Source of the DNA: Lacicoccus halitifaciens
Lineage (GTDB): Bacteria; Bacillota; Bacilli; Staphylococcales; Salinicoccaceae
Assembly: GCF_040544485.1 (NCBI RefSeq)
Contig: NZ_JBDZDV010000003.1
Span: 186,001-250,000, forward strand
DNA length: 64,000 bases
Direction: 5' to 3'
The translations under genes and the position numbers were made by a program. Positions within the stretch are counted from its first letter, which is position 1. Each line of letters opens with the position of its first letter. The notes beneath the pieces are model-generated. The model saw nothing but the letters and a program-made list of their open reading frames with translations. It ran no database searches and was not told the origin of the DNA. This document shows, piece by piece, positions 15,998 to 23,059 of this stretch.

Positions 15998-17209
15998 ATG
16001 AGTATTGTAATGGGGATAGTCGGCCTGCTGTTTGTAATGTTACTCGCCTGGCTTGCAAGCAGCAACCGTAAGCTTGCGCTCAAGAAGTGGAAGAACATCC
16101 TGCTTCTGATTGCACTCCAGATCCTTTTCGCATTTCTTTTACTGAATACGACATGGGGTCAGACATTTATCGGATGGCTTGCGGCAGCCTTCGACCATCT
16201 GCTCGGTTTCGCGCGTGAAGGCGGATTGTTCGTCTTCGGAGATCTGATGACGGACGAGGCGGGGGATCCGGTCAACGTCTTCCTCTTTAACGTTCTGGTT
16301 CCGATCATTTTCATATCGGCGATCATCGGCATCCTTTCCTATACAAGGATCCTGCCGCTCATCATCAAAGGTCTCGGAATCCTGCTGACGAGAATCACAG
16401 GACTCCCTTACATCGAGTCCTACAATGGTGCGGCTTCAATGATGCTTGGCCAGTCGGAGGTCTTCGTATCACTCAAGAACCAGCTGCCGAAGATGACGAC
16501 TCCGCGGCTCTATACACTCGCAGCACAGGCGATGAGTTCCATCTCGCTCTCCATCGTGGGCGCATTCTTCACGATGCTTGAGCCCCAGTTTGTATTGATT
16601 GCGATTGTACTGAACCTGTTCGGCATCTATGTCATCGTACATATCATCAACCCTTACGAAGAGGAGATCGTCGATGACGGTGCTGAAATCTCCACCAAGC
16701 CGGAAGCGGGCAAATCGTTCTTCCAGGTGCTTGGCGACTATATCATCGATGGTGGTAAAATCGTCCTGATCGTCGGCGCGATGCTGATCGGTTTCATCGC
16801 ACTGATCAACCTGCTCAACGAGCTGTTCCTGCTCATACCGGGCTCGAACCTCACGTTCCAGGATATCCTCGGCTACATCTTCATGCCGATCGCATTCCTG
16901 ATCGGGATTCCATGGGAGGACGCCCAGATTGCAGGAAGCCTGATGGCGACCAAGCTGATCACCAACGAATTCGTTGCGATCGTGGAATTCCAGCCTATCG
17001 CTGAAGAAGTATCGAGGAAGACACAGGCGATGCTTTCAGTATTCATGATCTCATTTGCCAACTTCGGCAGCATCGGTATCATCGCTGGTTCCGTCAAAGG
17101 TCTCCACAGCGAAAGCGGGGACAAGGTGGCAAGATTCGGCCTGAAGCTCGTATACGGTGCAACACTCGTCAGCCTGCTTACAGCAGCTGTCGTCGGTTTC
17201 TTCTTTTAA
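15998..17209 (+). CDS. nupC: Concentrative nucleoside transporter (NupC family)
   Basis: A cation-coupled nucleoside importer of the CNT family, 403 residues, with eight or more transmembrane segments. Family landmarks include FNVLVPIIFISAIIGIL near 100, ESYNGAASMMLGQSEVFVSLKN near 140-161 and TKLITNEFVAIVEF near 320-333, corresponding to the nucleoside-binding QSE and NEFVA motifs. The ATG at 15998 has GGAGGA 7 nt upstream; frames extending upstream run into the promoter. Transcribed divergently from ctsR and ended by a strong terminator. Confidence 0.93.
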   Translation: MSIVMGIVGLLFVMLLAWLASSNRKLALKKWKNILLLIALQILFAFLLLNTTWGQTFIGWLAAAFDHLLGFAREGGLFVFGDLMTDEAGDPVNVFLFNVLVPIIFISAIIGILSYTRILPLIIKGLGILLTRITGLPYIESYNGAASMMLGQSEVFVSLKNQLPKMTTPRLYTLAAQAMSSISLSIVGAFFTMLEPQFVLIAIVLNLFGIYVIVHIINPYEEEIVDDGAEISTKPEAGKSFFQVLGDYIIDGGKIVLIVGAMLIGFIALINLLNELFLLIPGSNLTFQDILGYIFMPIAFLIGIPWEDAQIAGSLMATKLITNEFVAIVEFQPIAEEVSRKTQAMLSVFMISFANFGSIGIIAGSVKGLHSESGDKVARFGLKLVYGATLVSLLTAAVVGFFF

Positions 17210-17220
17210 TCGATGAATCA

Positions 17221-17254
17221 AAAAAGAACGCTCTCGAATGAGCGTTCTTTTTTT
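17221..17254. terminator. Bidirectional terminator after nupC
   Basis: AAGAACGCTC/GAGCGTTCTT with a 6-nt loop, flanked by A and T runs, between nupC (+) and the convergent small membrane gene (-). Confidence 0.9.
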
Positions 17255-17274
17255 GCACTGATTTAAAAATATAT

Positions 17275-17463
17275 TTAAGACGCGATGATGGTGAATATGC
17301 CCATCATAATGATTGTGATGACAGCGAAAACGATGAAATATTTTATATACCGCTGACGGTGCTTTTTGAAGTAGCCGCCGAACTGCAGGATGGAAAGCAT
17401 CCCGCTGATGAGGAAGCCGGATATTGAAATGATGAGCAGTGCATACATGATTTCCAAAAGCAT
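17275..17463 (-). CDS. Small two-helix membrane protein, unknown function
   Basis: A 62-residue product with two hydrophobic segments (about residues 7-28 and 42-61) joined by a basic loop (GGYFKKHRQRYIK), so both ends probably face the same side of the membrane. GGGGGA lies 8-9 nt before the ATG, and a terminator follows. No family is recognised. Codon use looks ordinary. It could be a real conserved small protein; the case rests on the ribosome binding site and clean context. Confidence 0.6.
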   Translation of the reverse strand: MLLEIMYALLIISISGFLISGMLSILQFGGYFKKHRQRYIKYFIVFAVITIIMMGIFTIIAS

Positions 17464-17548
17464 GATTGTATCCCCCAGTATGATTCATAAAATCATTGTA
17501 CAGGAAATCCCCGGGGCCGGCACTGATAATCTGCGGGAAGCCCATGGT

Positions 17549-17577
17549 TTGAAAGAAACAATCCCGTGTGCTAACAT
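17549..17577 (+). promoter_or_regulatory. Promoter of the guanidine riboswitch-SMR operon
   Basis: TTGAAA (17549-17554), a 17-bp spacer and TAACAT (17572-17577); start expected near 17584, at the 5' edge of the riboswitch. Confidence 0.6.
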
Positions 17578-17589
17578 ATGATTGAATAT

Positions 17590-17716
17590 AGCAGAGAGAG
17601 TTCACTAGGGTTCCGCAGCACCGCTGGCCTGGACCGAGAGTGGACCCATGGCAGAGGCCGTGACACGGAGGGATAAAAGCCTGGGAGATTTAAATATCTC
17701 CCAGGCTTTTTTTATT
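17590..17716 (+). promoter_or_regulatory. Guanidine-I riboswitch (ykkC class) with terminator
   Basis: The conserved blocks of the ykkC/guanidine-I aptamer are all present: ACTAGGGTTCCGC (from 17604), CTGGACCGAGAG near 17629-17640 and ACGGAGGGATAAAAGCC near 17665-17681. The 3' part of the aptamer (AAAGCCTGGGAGAT) forms a long stem with ATCTCCCAGGCTTT and is followed by a T tract (17707-17713): an intrinsic terminator that guanidine binding should prevent. The genes downstream are an SMR pair, as expected of guanidine exporters. Confidence 0.95.
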
Positions 17717-17741
17717 TTATATATCGAAAGGATTTGAAATT

Positions 17742-18077
17742 ATGAACTGGATCAAGATCATCATCGCTTCGATTTTTGAAGTCGGCTGGGTCATCGGCCT
17801 GAACCATGCCGACAACTGGTGGCAGTGGGTGCTGACCCTGATTGCGATTTATATCAGCTTCTATCTGCTGATCGTCGCTTCCATGGAGCTGCCGGTCGGC
17901 ACATCTTATGCGGTGTTCGTCGGACTCGGCGCGACCGGTGTCGCAATCACCGATTTCCTGTTGTTCGGGCAGCCGTTCACAGTCTGGAACCTCGTATTCA
18001 TCGCAGTGCTGCTCACAGGCGTCATCGGCCTGAAGATGGTCACATCGGAAGAACGCATTGAGGAGGCGGAAAAATAA
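17742..18077 (+). CDS. SMR-family guanidine exporter subunit (GdnC/YkkC-like)
   Basis: A small multidrug resistance protein of 111 residues with four transmembrane helices. The essential helix-1 glutamate is in IIIASIFEVGWVIGLN (E13 region), and helix 3 carries LPVGTSYAVFVGLGATGVAI near 52-71, the family signature. The riboswitch upstream and the second SMR gene directly after it indicate a heterodimeric guanidinium exporter like B. subtilis YkkCD (GdnCD). The C-terminus carries a charged tail (SEERIEEAEK). The stop codon overlaps the next ATG by 1 nt. Confidence 0.9.
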   Translation: MNWIKIIIASIFEVGWVIGLNHADNWWQWVLTLIAIYISFYLLIVASMELPVGTSYAVFVGLGATGVAITDFLLFGQPFTVWNLVFIAVLLTGVIGLKMVTSEERIEEAEK

Positions 18078-18391
18078 TGGCCTGGATACTTTTGATACTG
18101 GCGGGCATCTTCGAGATGCTCGGCGTCAACGCAATAAACGTCTATACGCATAAAAGGACGAGACTCTCGCTTTTCGGCATATTATTCTTCTTTGGCATCA
18201 GTTTCATCTCCCTGTCGCTTGCGATGAATGAGATCGCCATGAGCACCGCCTATGCCGTCTGGACGGGAATCGGCGCAGCAGGCGGCGCGATACTCGGCAT
18301 GCTGTTTTATAATGAACCGAAAAACTTCCCGAGGATCTTCTTCATCGCCCTCATCATCGGCAGTGCCGTCGGGCTGAAGGCGATCAGCTGA
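18077..18391 (+). CDS. SMR-family guanidine exporter subunit (GdnD/YkkD-like)
   Basis: The second 104-residue SMR protein, four helices, with helix-1 glutamate in LAGIFEMLGVNAIN (E13) and helix-3 signature MSTAYAVWTGIGAAGGAILG near 56-75. In paired SMR systems the two subunits insert in opposite orientation; the subunit differences in basic loop residues fit this but were not scored. GAGGAGGCGG within the end of the first gene provides the ribosome binding site. Confidence 0.9.
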   Translation: MAWILLILAGIFEMLGVNAINVYTHKRTRLSLFGILFFFGISFISLSLAMNEIAMSTAYAVWTGIGAAGGAILGMLFYNEPKNFPRIFFIALIIGSAVGLKAIS

Positions 18392-18398
18392 TATGTAG

Positions 18399-18425
18399 CC
18401 GCACAACAGTGCGGGTTTTTATTTT
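18399..18425 (+). terminator. Terminator after the SMR pair
   Basis: CCGCAC/GTGCGG with a 4-nt loop followed by GTTTTTATTTT, between the two convergent genes. Confidence 0.8.
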
Positions 18426-18426
18426 G

Positions 18427-18903
18427 TCAGCGCCCCAGCTTCTCCCTCACCTTTTTCTCCAAAGTCTGGAAGGCGTCATCGTCCATTTCCTTCAGTTCCC
18501 CGGTTTCGGCGATATGTTTTAAATTTTCGATCTGGAAATACCAGCCGGTGAAATCTTTGACGATGCCTTTGAATGCGAGCGGCATCCTTTCCTCGAATGT
18601 CACCCTGACGGTATCTTCGTCGATGTCATGCACTTCAAGGCTGATGTCCCCAGGGTCCCATGTGAACATCAGCCTTCTCGGCTCCGCATAATCCAGTATA
18701 TATAAGTGGTCATGCGTCCCGTCACCCTTTTCAAAGAATAACTTCTCAGGTCTCGGCTCGTCTTCGAAAGTCAATTCGGGAAACCATTTTTTACTGCCTT
18801 CCGAGGTTCCGAAAAAGTAGAATACGTCCTCGGTCGTCGCGTTGATGTCGATTTCAAGTTTCTGATACGCATTGTATTCGTTGGTGCTGTACTCGGTGTT
18901 CAT
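18427..18903 (-). CDS. SRPBCC (AHSA1/START-like) domain protein
   Basis: A 158-residue protein of the START-like fold, AHSA1 subgroup: it opens MNTEYSTNEYNAYQKLEIDI, then NATTEDVFYFFGTSEGSKKWFPE near 20-42, YAEPRRLMFTWDPG near 71-84, and the long C-terminal helix GWYFQIENLKHIAETGE near 119-135. Such proteins bind hydrophobic ligands or client proteins; no substrate can be named. Start: the second ATG (18903), since the ATG at 18912 abuts the GGGGG ribosome binding site. Own promoter upstream. Confidence 0.8.
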   Translation of the reverse strand: MNTEYSTNEYNAYQKLEIDINATTEDVFYFFGTSEGSKKWFPELTFEDEPRPEKLFFEKGDGTHDHLYILDYAEPRRLMFTWDPGDISLEVHDIDEDTVRVTFEERMPLAFKGIVKDFTGWYFQIENLKHIAETGELKEMDDDAFQTLEKKVREKLGR

Positions 18904-18926
18904 TGTGTTCATCCCCCTTGTATTTA

Positions 18927-18956
18927 ATTATATCAGGCATATTTCCAGTATACCAA
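18927..18956 (-). promoter_or_regulatory. Promoter of the SRPBCC gene
   Basis: TTGGTA (18951-18956), 18-bp spacer, TATAAT (18927-18932) on the minus strand. Confidence 0.55.
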
Positions 18957-18964
18957 ACTTCCCG

Positions 18965-18998
18965 AAAATTAAAAAAGCACAGGGGTGTATTCCTGTGC
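18965..18998 (-). terminator. Terminator after the luciferase-like monooxygenase gene
   Basis: GCACAGG/CCTGTGC stem (18977-18983 with 18992-18998) followed on the minus strand by TTTTTTAATTTT. Confidence 0.8.
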
Positions 18999-19016
18999 GT
19001 GCAGTGGTTTATTCTG

Positions 19017-20009
19017 TTACAAAAGCTCTTTTGCGAGCAGCCTGTATACATCCAGCCGCTTCTCCTGAGAATGCGGGATGCTGCATATCATCGCCTCTTC
19101 GAAGCCATACATCTCCTGCTCTTCCTTCAGCTGTTCCGCGACTTCTTTGGCGGAGCCGACAAGATGCAGTTTACGTCCCTCGCGTATGGACATCTTATCC
19201 ATTTCGCTGAGCGGATAGTTCTGTGCCTCTTCTGGGGTCATCGTCTGGGTGATGCGGCCCTGCTGCAGCATGAGCCTTGAAATGTCATACGGCAGCGCCT
19301 CATATTCCGCTTCCTCGCGTGTCTCGGCCACTGTCGCCATATATGATACGTTGATCGCCGGCTTTTCCATCAGCGGCGACGGTTTGAACCGGTCTCTGTA
19401 GAGGTCGAGTATTTCTTTCGAAAGTTCCCCGTTGAAGAACTGTGCGAATGAATAGCCCGCCCCCATCTCGGCAGTTGCAATCGCACTGTTGCCGGTCGAT
19501 CCGAGCATCCAAGCCTCAGGCCGTACGACATCTTCCGGGTATGCCGGCACTGAGCCGTACAGGCGGCCTTCCGGCACTTCATCATTCAGCAGCTGCATCG
19601 TGATCCGGAATTTTTCATATAAATCATCCACTTTCGGCTGCCCGCCCTGTGCGAGTGCGTACATTGCGAAGTGGTCGCCGCCCGGCGCGCGCCCTGCACC
19701 GAAATCGATCCGTCCGGGTGAAAACGCACTGAGCGTCTTGAACACCTCGGCAAGCTTAAGCGGCGAGTAGTGCATCACCATTACACCGCCCGTGCCGATC
19801 CGGATATTTTCAGTTTTCGCAGCAAGCCGTGCCGCCGTGATTTCCGGTGCCGAGCTTACATGCGATTTGGTGCCGTGGTGTTCAGCCATCCACATGCGGT
19901 GGTACCCGAGTTCATCTGCAAGCACCGCGAGTTCCTCGGCTTTTATGAGTGCATCCGCCGACTTGTTTCCCGTCGTGACCGGCGCCTGATCCAATACGCT
20001 TAATTTCAT
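19017..20009 (-). CDS. LLM-class flavin-dependent oxidoreductase (MsnO8-like)
   Basis: A bacterial luciferase-like monooxygenase of 330 residues using reduced FMN supplied by a separate reductase. Opens MKLSVLDQAPV, then YHRMWMAEHHG near 39-49, IRIGTGGVMVMHYSPLKLAEVF near 68-90, GRIDFGAGRAPGG near 99-111, and near 265 the MSIREGRKLHLVGSAKEVAEQL motif of this subgroup. Start at 20009 with AAAGGATGG upstream; the frame extends to 20027 without a ribosome binding site. Substrate unknown. It is divergent from a sulfonate-type ABC transporter, which makes a role in sulfur scavenging possible but unproven. Confidence 0.85.
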   Translation of the reverse strand: MKLSVLDQAPVTTGNKSADALIKAEELAVLADELGYHRMWMAEHHGTKSHVSSAPEITAARLAAKTENIRIGTGGVMVMHYSPLKLAEVFKTLSAFSPGRIDFGAGRAPGGDHFAMYALAQGGQPKVDDLYEKFRITMQLLNDEVPEGRLYGSVPAYPEDVVRPEAWMLGSTGNSAIATAEMGAGYSFAQFFNGELSKEILDLYRDRFKPSPLMEKPAINVSYMATVAETREEAEYEALPYDISRLMLQQGRITQTMTPEEAQNYPLSEMDKMSIREGRKLHLVGSAKEVAEQLKEEQEMYGFEEAMICSIPHSQEKRLDVYRLLAKELL

Positions 20010-20059
20010 TTGAAGCCATCCTTTCAAATTTCCAGCAGTTATTTTCCAAATTAGAAATA

Positions 20060-20088
20060 ATACTATCAGCTGCCTGTTTCCCGTTCAA
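20060..20088 (-). promoter_or_regulatory. Promoter of the LLM oxidoreductase gene
   Basis: TTGAAC (20083-20088), 17-bp spacer, TAGTAT (20060-20065) on the minus strand. Confidence 0.55.
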
Positions 20089-20160
20089 TTTTACTGCCTG
20101 AAATGAAGCCTTGCCCTGCCCTCCGTAACATGGGAATATAAAGGGATGGACCAAATTATA

Positions 20161-20189
20161 TTGACTTACTAGGATATTATGGTTATTAT
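20161..20189 (+). promoter_or_regulatory. Promoter of the NitT/TauT-type ABC operon
   Basis: TTGACT (20161-20166), 17-bp spacer, TATTAT (20184-20189). An inverted repeat TAGGA...TCCTA (20170-20174 with 20190-20194) brackets the -10 and may be an operator. Confidence 0.7.
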
Positions 20190-20230
20190 TCCTATTGTAT
20201 TCGTATGATTTTTTAGTGAGGTGAACGGAC

Positions 20231-21073
20231 TTGAAAGTGGAATTGAAAGATGTACATAAAGAATTTAAAAAAGGTGACGGTCAGAAACTCCATGTGCTGG
20301 ACGACATCAACTTCAATATTGAAGAAGGAGAGTTCGTCTCCCTCCTCGGACCTTCCGGCTGCGGGAAGTCGACAATCTTAAAATTGATTGCAGGGCTGGA
20401 CAAAGCGACATCCGGAGACGTCCGTGTCAATGGTGAGCAGGTGACGAAGCCCGGCACGGACCGGATCGTCGTATTCCAGGAAGGCGGGTTGTTCCCCTGG
20501 ATGACCGTGAAGCAGAATGTCACTTACGGACTGAACCTGAAGAAGATGTCCAAGGCCGAAGTGGAAGAAAAAGCGGTCGAGGGTCTGCAGATGGTGCACC
20601 TCGGCAATTTTGCCGATGCCTATCCGCATGAATTATCCGGAGGCATGAAACAGCGGGTGGCCATTGCGCGCGCCCTTGTGATGGATCCGGAAGTCCTGCT
20701 GATGGATGAGCCGTTTGCGGCCCTCGATGAACAGACAAGGCTCGTACTGCATAAGGAACTTCAGAATATATGGAGGAAGACCGGCAACACGATTTTATTC
20801 ATCACCCACAACATCCGTGAGGCGCTGACTTTATCGGACCGCGTACTTTTGATGAGCACGCGTCCCGGAAAGATAAAGGAATCCTTCACCGTCCGCGCTG
20901 CACGCCCGAGAGATCCGGCCGACAGTGTCATCGTCGATCTTGAAAAACGTGTGATGACAGAGCTTGAAATTGAAATGGAAAAAGTGTTGAAGGAGGAGTT
21001 TGGTGATGACTACAGCCTTAAGACGGATCATCTTCGTAGCGGTGATCATCGGGATATGGGAAGTAATATCTAA
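20231..21073 (+). CDS. ABC transporter ATPase, nitrate/sulfonate/taurine type (SsuB/TauB-like)
   Basis: The nucleotide-binding subunit, 280 residues. Walker A GPSGCGKST near 40-48, Q-loop VFQEGGLFPW near 79-88, signature LSGGMKQRVAIARAL near 135-149, Walker B LLMDEPFAALD near 157-167, and switch His in LFITHNIREAL. Start: TTG at 20231, with GAGGTGA upstream; there is no ATG. The C-terminus is about 20 residues longer than usual and overlaps the permease gene by 68 nt. Operon with a permease and a lipoprotein. Confidence 0.92.
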   Translation: MKVELKDVHKEFKKGDGQKLHVLDDINFNIEEGEFVSLLGPSGCGKSTILKLIAGLDKATSGDVRVNGEQVTKPGTDRIVVFQEGGLFPWMTVKQNVTYGLNLKKMSKAEVEEKAVEGLQMVHLGNFADAYPHELSGGMKQRVAIARALVMDPEVLLMDEPFAALDEQTRLVLHKELQNIWRKTGNTILFITHNIREALTLSDRVLLMSTRPGKIKESFTVRAARPRDPADSVIVDLEKRVMTELEIEMEKVLKEEFGDDYSLKTDHLRSGDHRDMGSNI

Positions 21074-21785
21074 GCTCGGCTTCTTCCCGACATTCATGTT
21101 CCCGCCCCTCATCATCCCGAATGAACCGGGCGGTGTCACGGTGATCGGCACACTGATCAGCAGCATCATTTCCGGCCAGATCGTCACCGCGACGGCCACG
21201 ACGCTCACAAGACTGCTCGTGGGCTTCTCGATTGCCATCGTCCTCGGCCTGACCTTCGGGTTCCTGATCGCACGTTATAAGTGGGTCGACGACACCCTCG
21301 GCTTCTTTGTGACTGCACTGCAGTCCATACCGAGCATCGTATGGTTCCCTCTTGCGATCGTATGGTTCGGCCTCGGCAACACCGCAATATTATTCATCGT
21401 CGCCATCGGGGCGACATGGACGATGACAGTGAACTCGAGTGCAGGATTCAAGAATGTGCCATCCCTTTATTTGAACGCAGCAAAAACACTCGGCTCCTCA
21501 GGTGCACACCTCGTCAGGACGGTGGTCATCCCCGCCTCCATCCCGCACATCATCTCCGGCCTCCGGGTCGCATGGGCCTTTGCATGGCGGGCGATCATGG
21601 CGGGTGAACTGCTCGGTTCGACCGGGGGTCTCGGCTACCTGCTCGACCTTGGCCGTTCAATCCAGGCGATGGACCTTGTACTGTCCATCATGATCGTCAT
21701 CGGCATCATCGGAACGATCATAGACAATCAGGTCTTCCTGCGCATGGAACGTGCAGTAGCACGCCGTTACGGCCAGACAGTTTAA
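21006..21785 (+). CDS. ABC transporter permease, nitrate/sulfonate/taurine type (SsuC/TauC-like)
   Basis: A 259-residue permease with about six transmembrane segments. The cytoplasmic EAA loop that contacts the ATPase is at about 160-180 (LNAAKTLGSSGAHLVRTVVIPASIPHI). The ATG at 21006 has AGGAGG about 9 nt upstream; GTG 21003 and TTG 21000 are in frame but less well placed. The whole start region lies within the end of the ATPase gene. Confidence 0.91.
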   Translation: MTTALRRIIFVAVIIGIWEVISKLGFFPTFMFPPLIIPNEPGGVTVIGTLISSIISGQIVTATATTLTRLLVGFSIAIVLGLTFGFLIARYKWVDDTLGFFVTALQSIPSIVWFPLAIVWFGLGNTAILFIVAIGATWTMTVNSSAGFKNVPSLYLNAAKTLGSSGAHLVRTVVIPASIPHIISGLRVAWAFAWRAIMAGELLGSTGGLGYLLDLGRSIQAMDLVLSIMIVIGIIGTIIDNQVFLRMERAVARRYGQTV

Positions 21786-21808
21786 ATAAAAAATCAGGAG
21801 GATATAAA

Positions 21809-22801
21809 ATGAAAAAATTCATACTGGGCATCATCGCATTATCTTTGGCAGTCGTTGCAGGCTGCGGCGGCGCGGAAGAACCCGCCGAAGAAGTGAGGAT
21901 CGGCTATTTCCCGAACCTGACACACATCTCGACGGTGATTGCACTTCAGAACGGTTACTTTGAAGAAGAACTCGGTGAGGACATTGCAATTGAAACCATG
22001 ACCTTCCCGGACGGCAGTGCTTTCATGGAAGCCATGTCCACCGATGAATTCGACATCGGCACGGTCGGCCCTACGCCTGCCACGACGACTTACATGAGGA
22101 ACCCGGCACACTCCATCATTGCCGGTGCGGTCAACGGCGGTGCAGTCCTTGCCACGGCTGAAGGTTCCGGCATCGATTCCGTGGAGGATCTGGACGGCAA
22201 AAACGTTGCGGTTCCGACCATCGGTTCCACACAGGACATCATGTTGAGGAAAGCCCTGCATGAAGTCGGGCTCGACATCGATGATTCCGGCGGGACAGTG
22301 AGCCTGAACCCTCAGGCGCCTGCAGATACTTCAACGTTGTTCCTGCAGGGTGATGTGGACGCGGCGGCAACCCAGGAACCTTGGGGCGTTTTCCTGGAAA
22401 ACCAGGCGAATGCAGACATCCTTCTGGATGAGGATGAATTCGGTTGGGGAGAAGATTCGACGATGACCGTGGTGACAGCGAGAGATGCATTCACCGAAAC
22501 GAACCCCGAGCTCACTGAAGCCTATTTGAGAGCGCACGTCCGGGCAATCGACTTCATAAACGAGAACACCGAAGAAGCAGTCGGCATCTTTGTAGATCAC
22601 ATCAGGGATGTCACAGGCAGTGAACTGAGTGAGGAAGAGACGCTTGAAGCAAGCGACAGATTGTATCCAACTCACGAAATAAACGAACAGGTCCTCCAGG
22701 AGATGGCAACTATCAGCTTTGAAGCGGACTACATTTCAAGCGATGACATCGAGGGTCTGATCAACACAGAGTTCATCGATAACGTGACTTCAGAGGAATA
22801 A
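21809..22801 (+). CDS. ABC transporter substrate-binding lipoprotein (SsuA/NitT/TauT-like)
   Basis: The extracellular binding protein, 330 residues. A lipoprotein signal peptide ends at VVAGC with lipidated Cys19. The mature part opens with VRIGYFPNLTHISTVIALQN, typical of sulfonate/nitrate/taurine binding proteins, and contains VGPTPATTTYM and TQEPWGVFLEN segments that line the ligand pocket in this class. The ligand is unknown; aliphatic sulfonates are most likely by family. Last gene of the operon, followed by a strong terminator. Confidence 0.9.
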   Translation: MKKFILGIIALSLAVVAGCGGAEEPAEEVRIGYFPNLTHISTVIALQNGYFEEELGEDIAIETMTFPDGSAFMEAMSTDEFDIGTVGPTPATTTYMRNPAHSIIAGAVNGGAVLATAEGSGIDSVEDLDGKNVAVPTIGSTQDIMLRKALHEVGLDIDDSGGTVSLNPQAPADTSTLFLQGDVDAAATQEPWGVFLENQANADILLDEDEFGWGEDSTMTVVTARDAFTETNPELTEAYLRAHVRAIDFINENTEEAVGIFVDHIRDVTGSELSEEETLEASDRLYPTHEINEQVLQEMATISFEADYISSDDIEGLINTEFIDNVTSEE

Positions 22802-22814
22802 AGCGAAACAGAGT

Positions 22815-22846
22815 AAAAAGGCCGGGACATCGTCCCGGCCTTTTTG
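22815..22846 (+). terminator. Terminator of the ABC operon
   Basis: AAAAAGGCCGGGAC/GTCCCGGCCTTTTT with a 3-nt loop. Confidence 0.93.
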
Positions 22847-22884
22847 TTGTTCGCTGCCGTTTGTGCATCTTGAGGGCATTGTGA

Positions 22885-22972
22885 CTGCTCACTCGTCCTC
22901 TTAAAACATCCTGAGTGAGCAGAAAAGCATCGGGATTGCTCATTCACGCCTTAAAATTCCTCCTGAATGAGC
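22885..22972. repeat. Pair of related hairpin repeats (type A)
   Basis: Two units about 53 bp apart. Unit 1 has a 10-bp stem CTGCTCACTC/GAGTGAGCAG (22885-22894 with 22913-22922); unit 2 has an 8-bp stem GCTCATTC/GAATGAGC (22938-22945 with 22965-22972). Both loops contain CTTAAAA. The stems differ by a compensated change (CAC/GTG to CAT/ATG). They lie in the 213-bp gap between the ABC operon and pdxS, which holds otherwise only the two terminators. Confidence 0.8.
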
Positions 22973-23012
22973 GGCAAGGTCCCAGCACGCTTCTCCTATC
23001 CACCTGCATTAC

Positions 23013-23055
23013 AATAAAATGAGACCGAAACTTGATGTCCCGGTCTCATTTTATT
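23013..23055 (-). terminator. Terminator directly after pdxS
   Basis: A perfect 15-bp stem AATAAAATGAGACCG/CGGTCTCATTTTATT (23013-23027 with 23041-23055), 5 nt past the pdxS stop; it leaves no room for pdxT. Confidence 0.9.
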
Positions 23056-23059
23056 CGTA

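Noticed and set aside
22861..23010. A small RNA or gene in the gap between the ABC operon and pdxS.
   Set aside because: No promoter or ribosome binding site was seen; the gap is filled by a terminator, the hairpin pair and the pdxS terminator.
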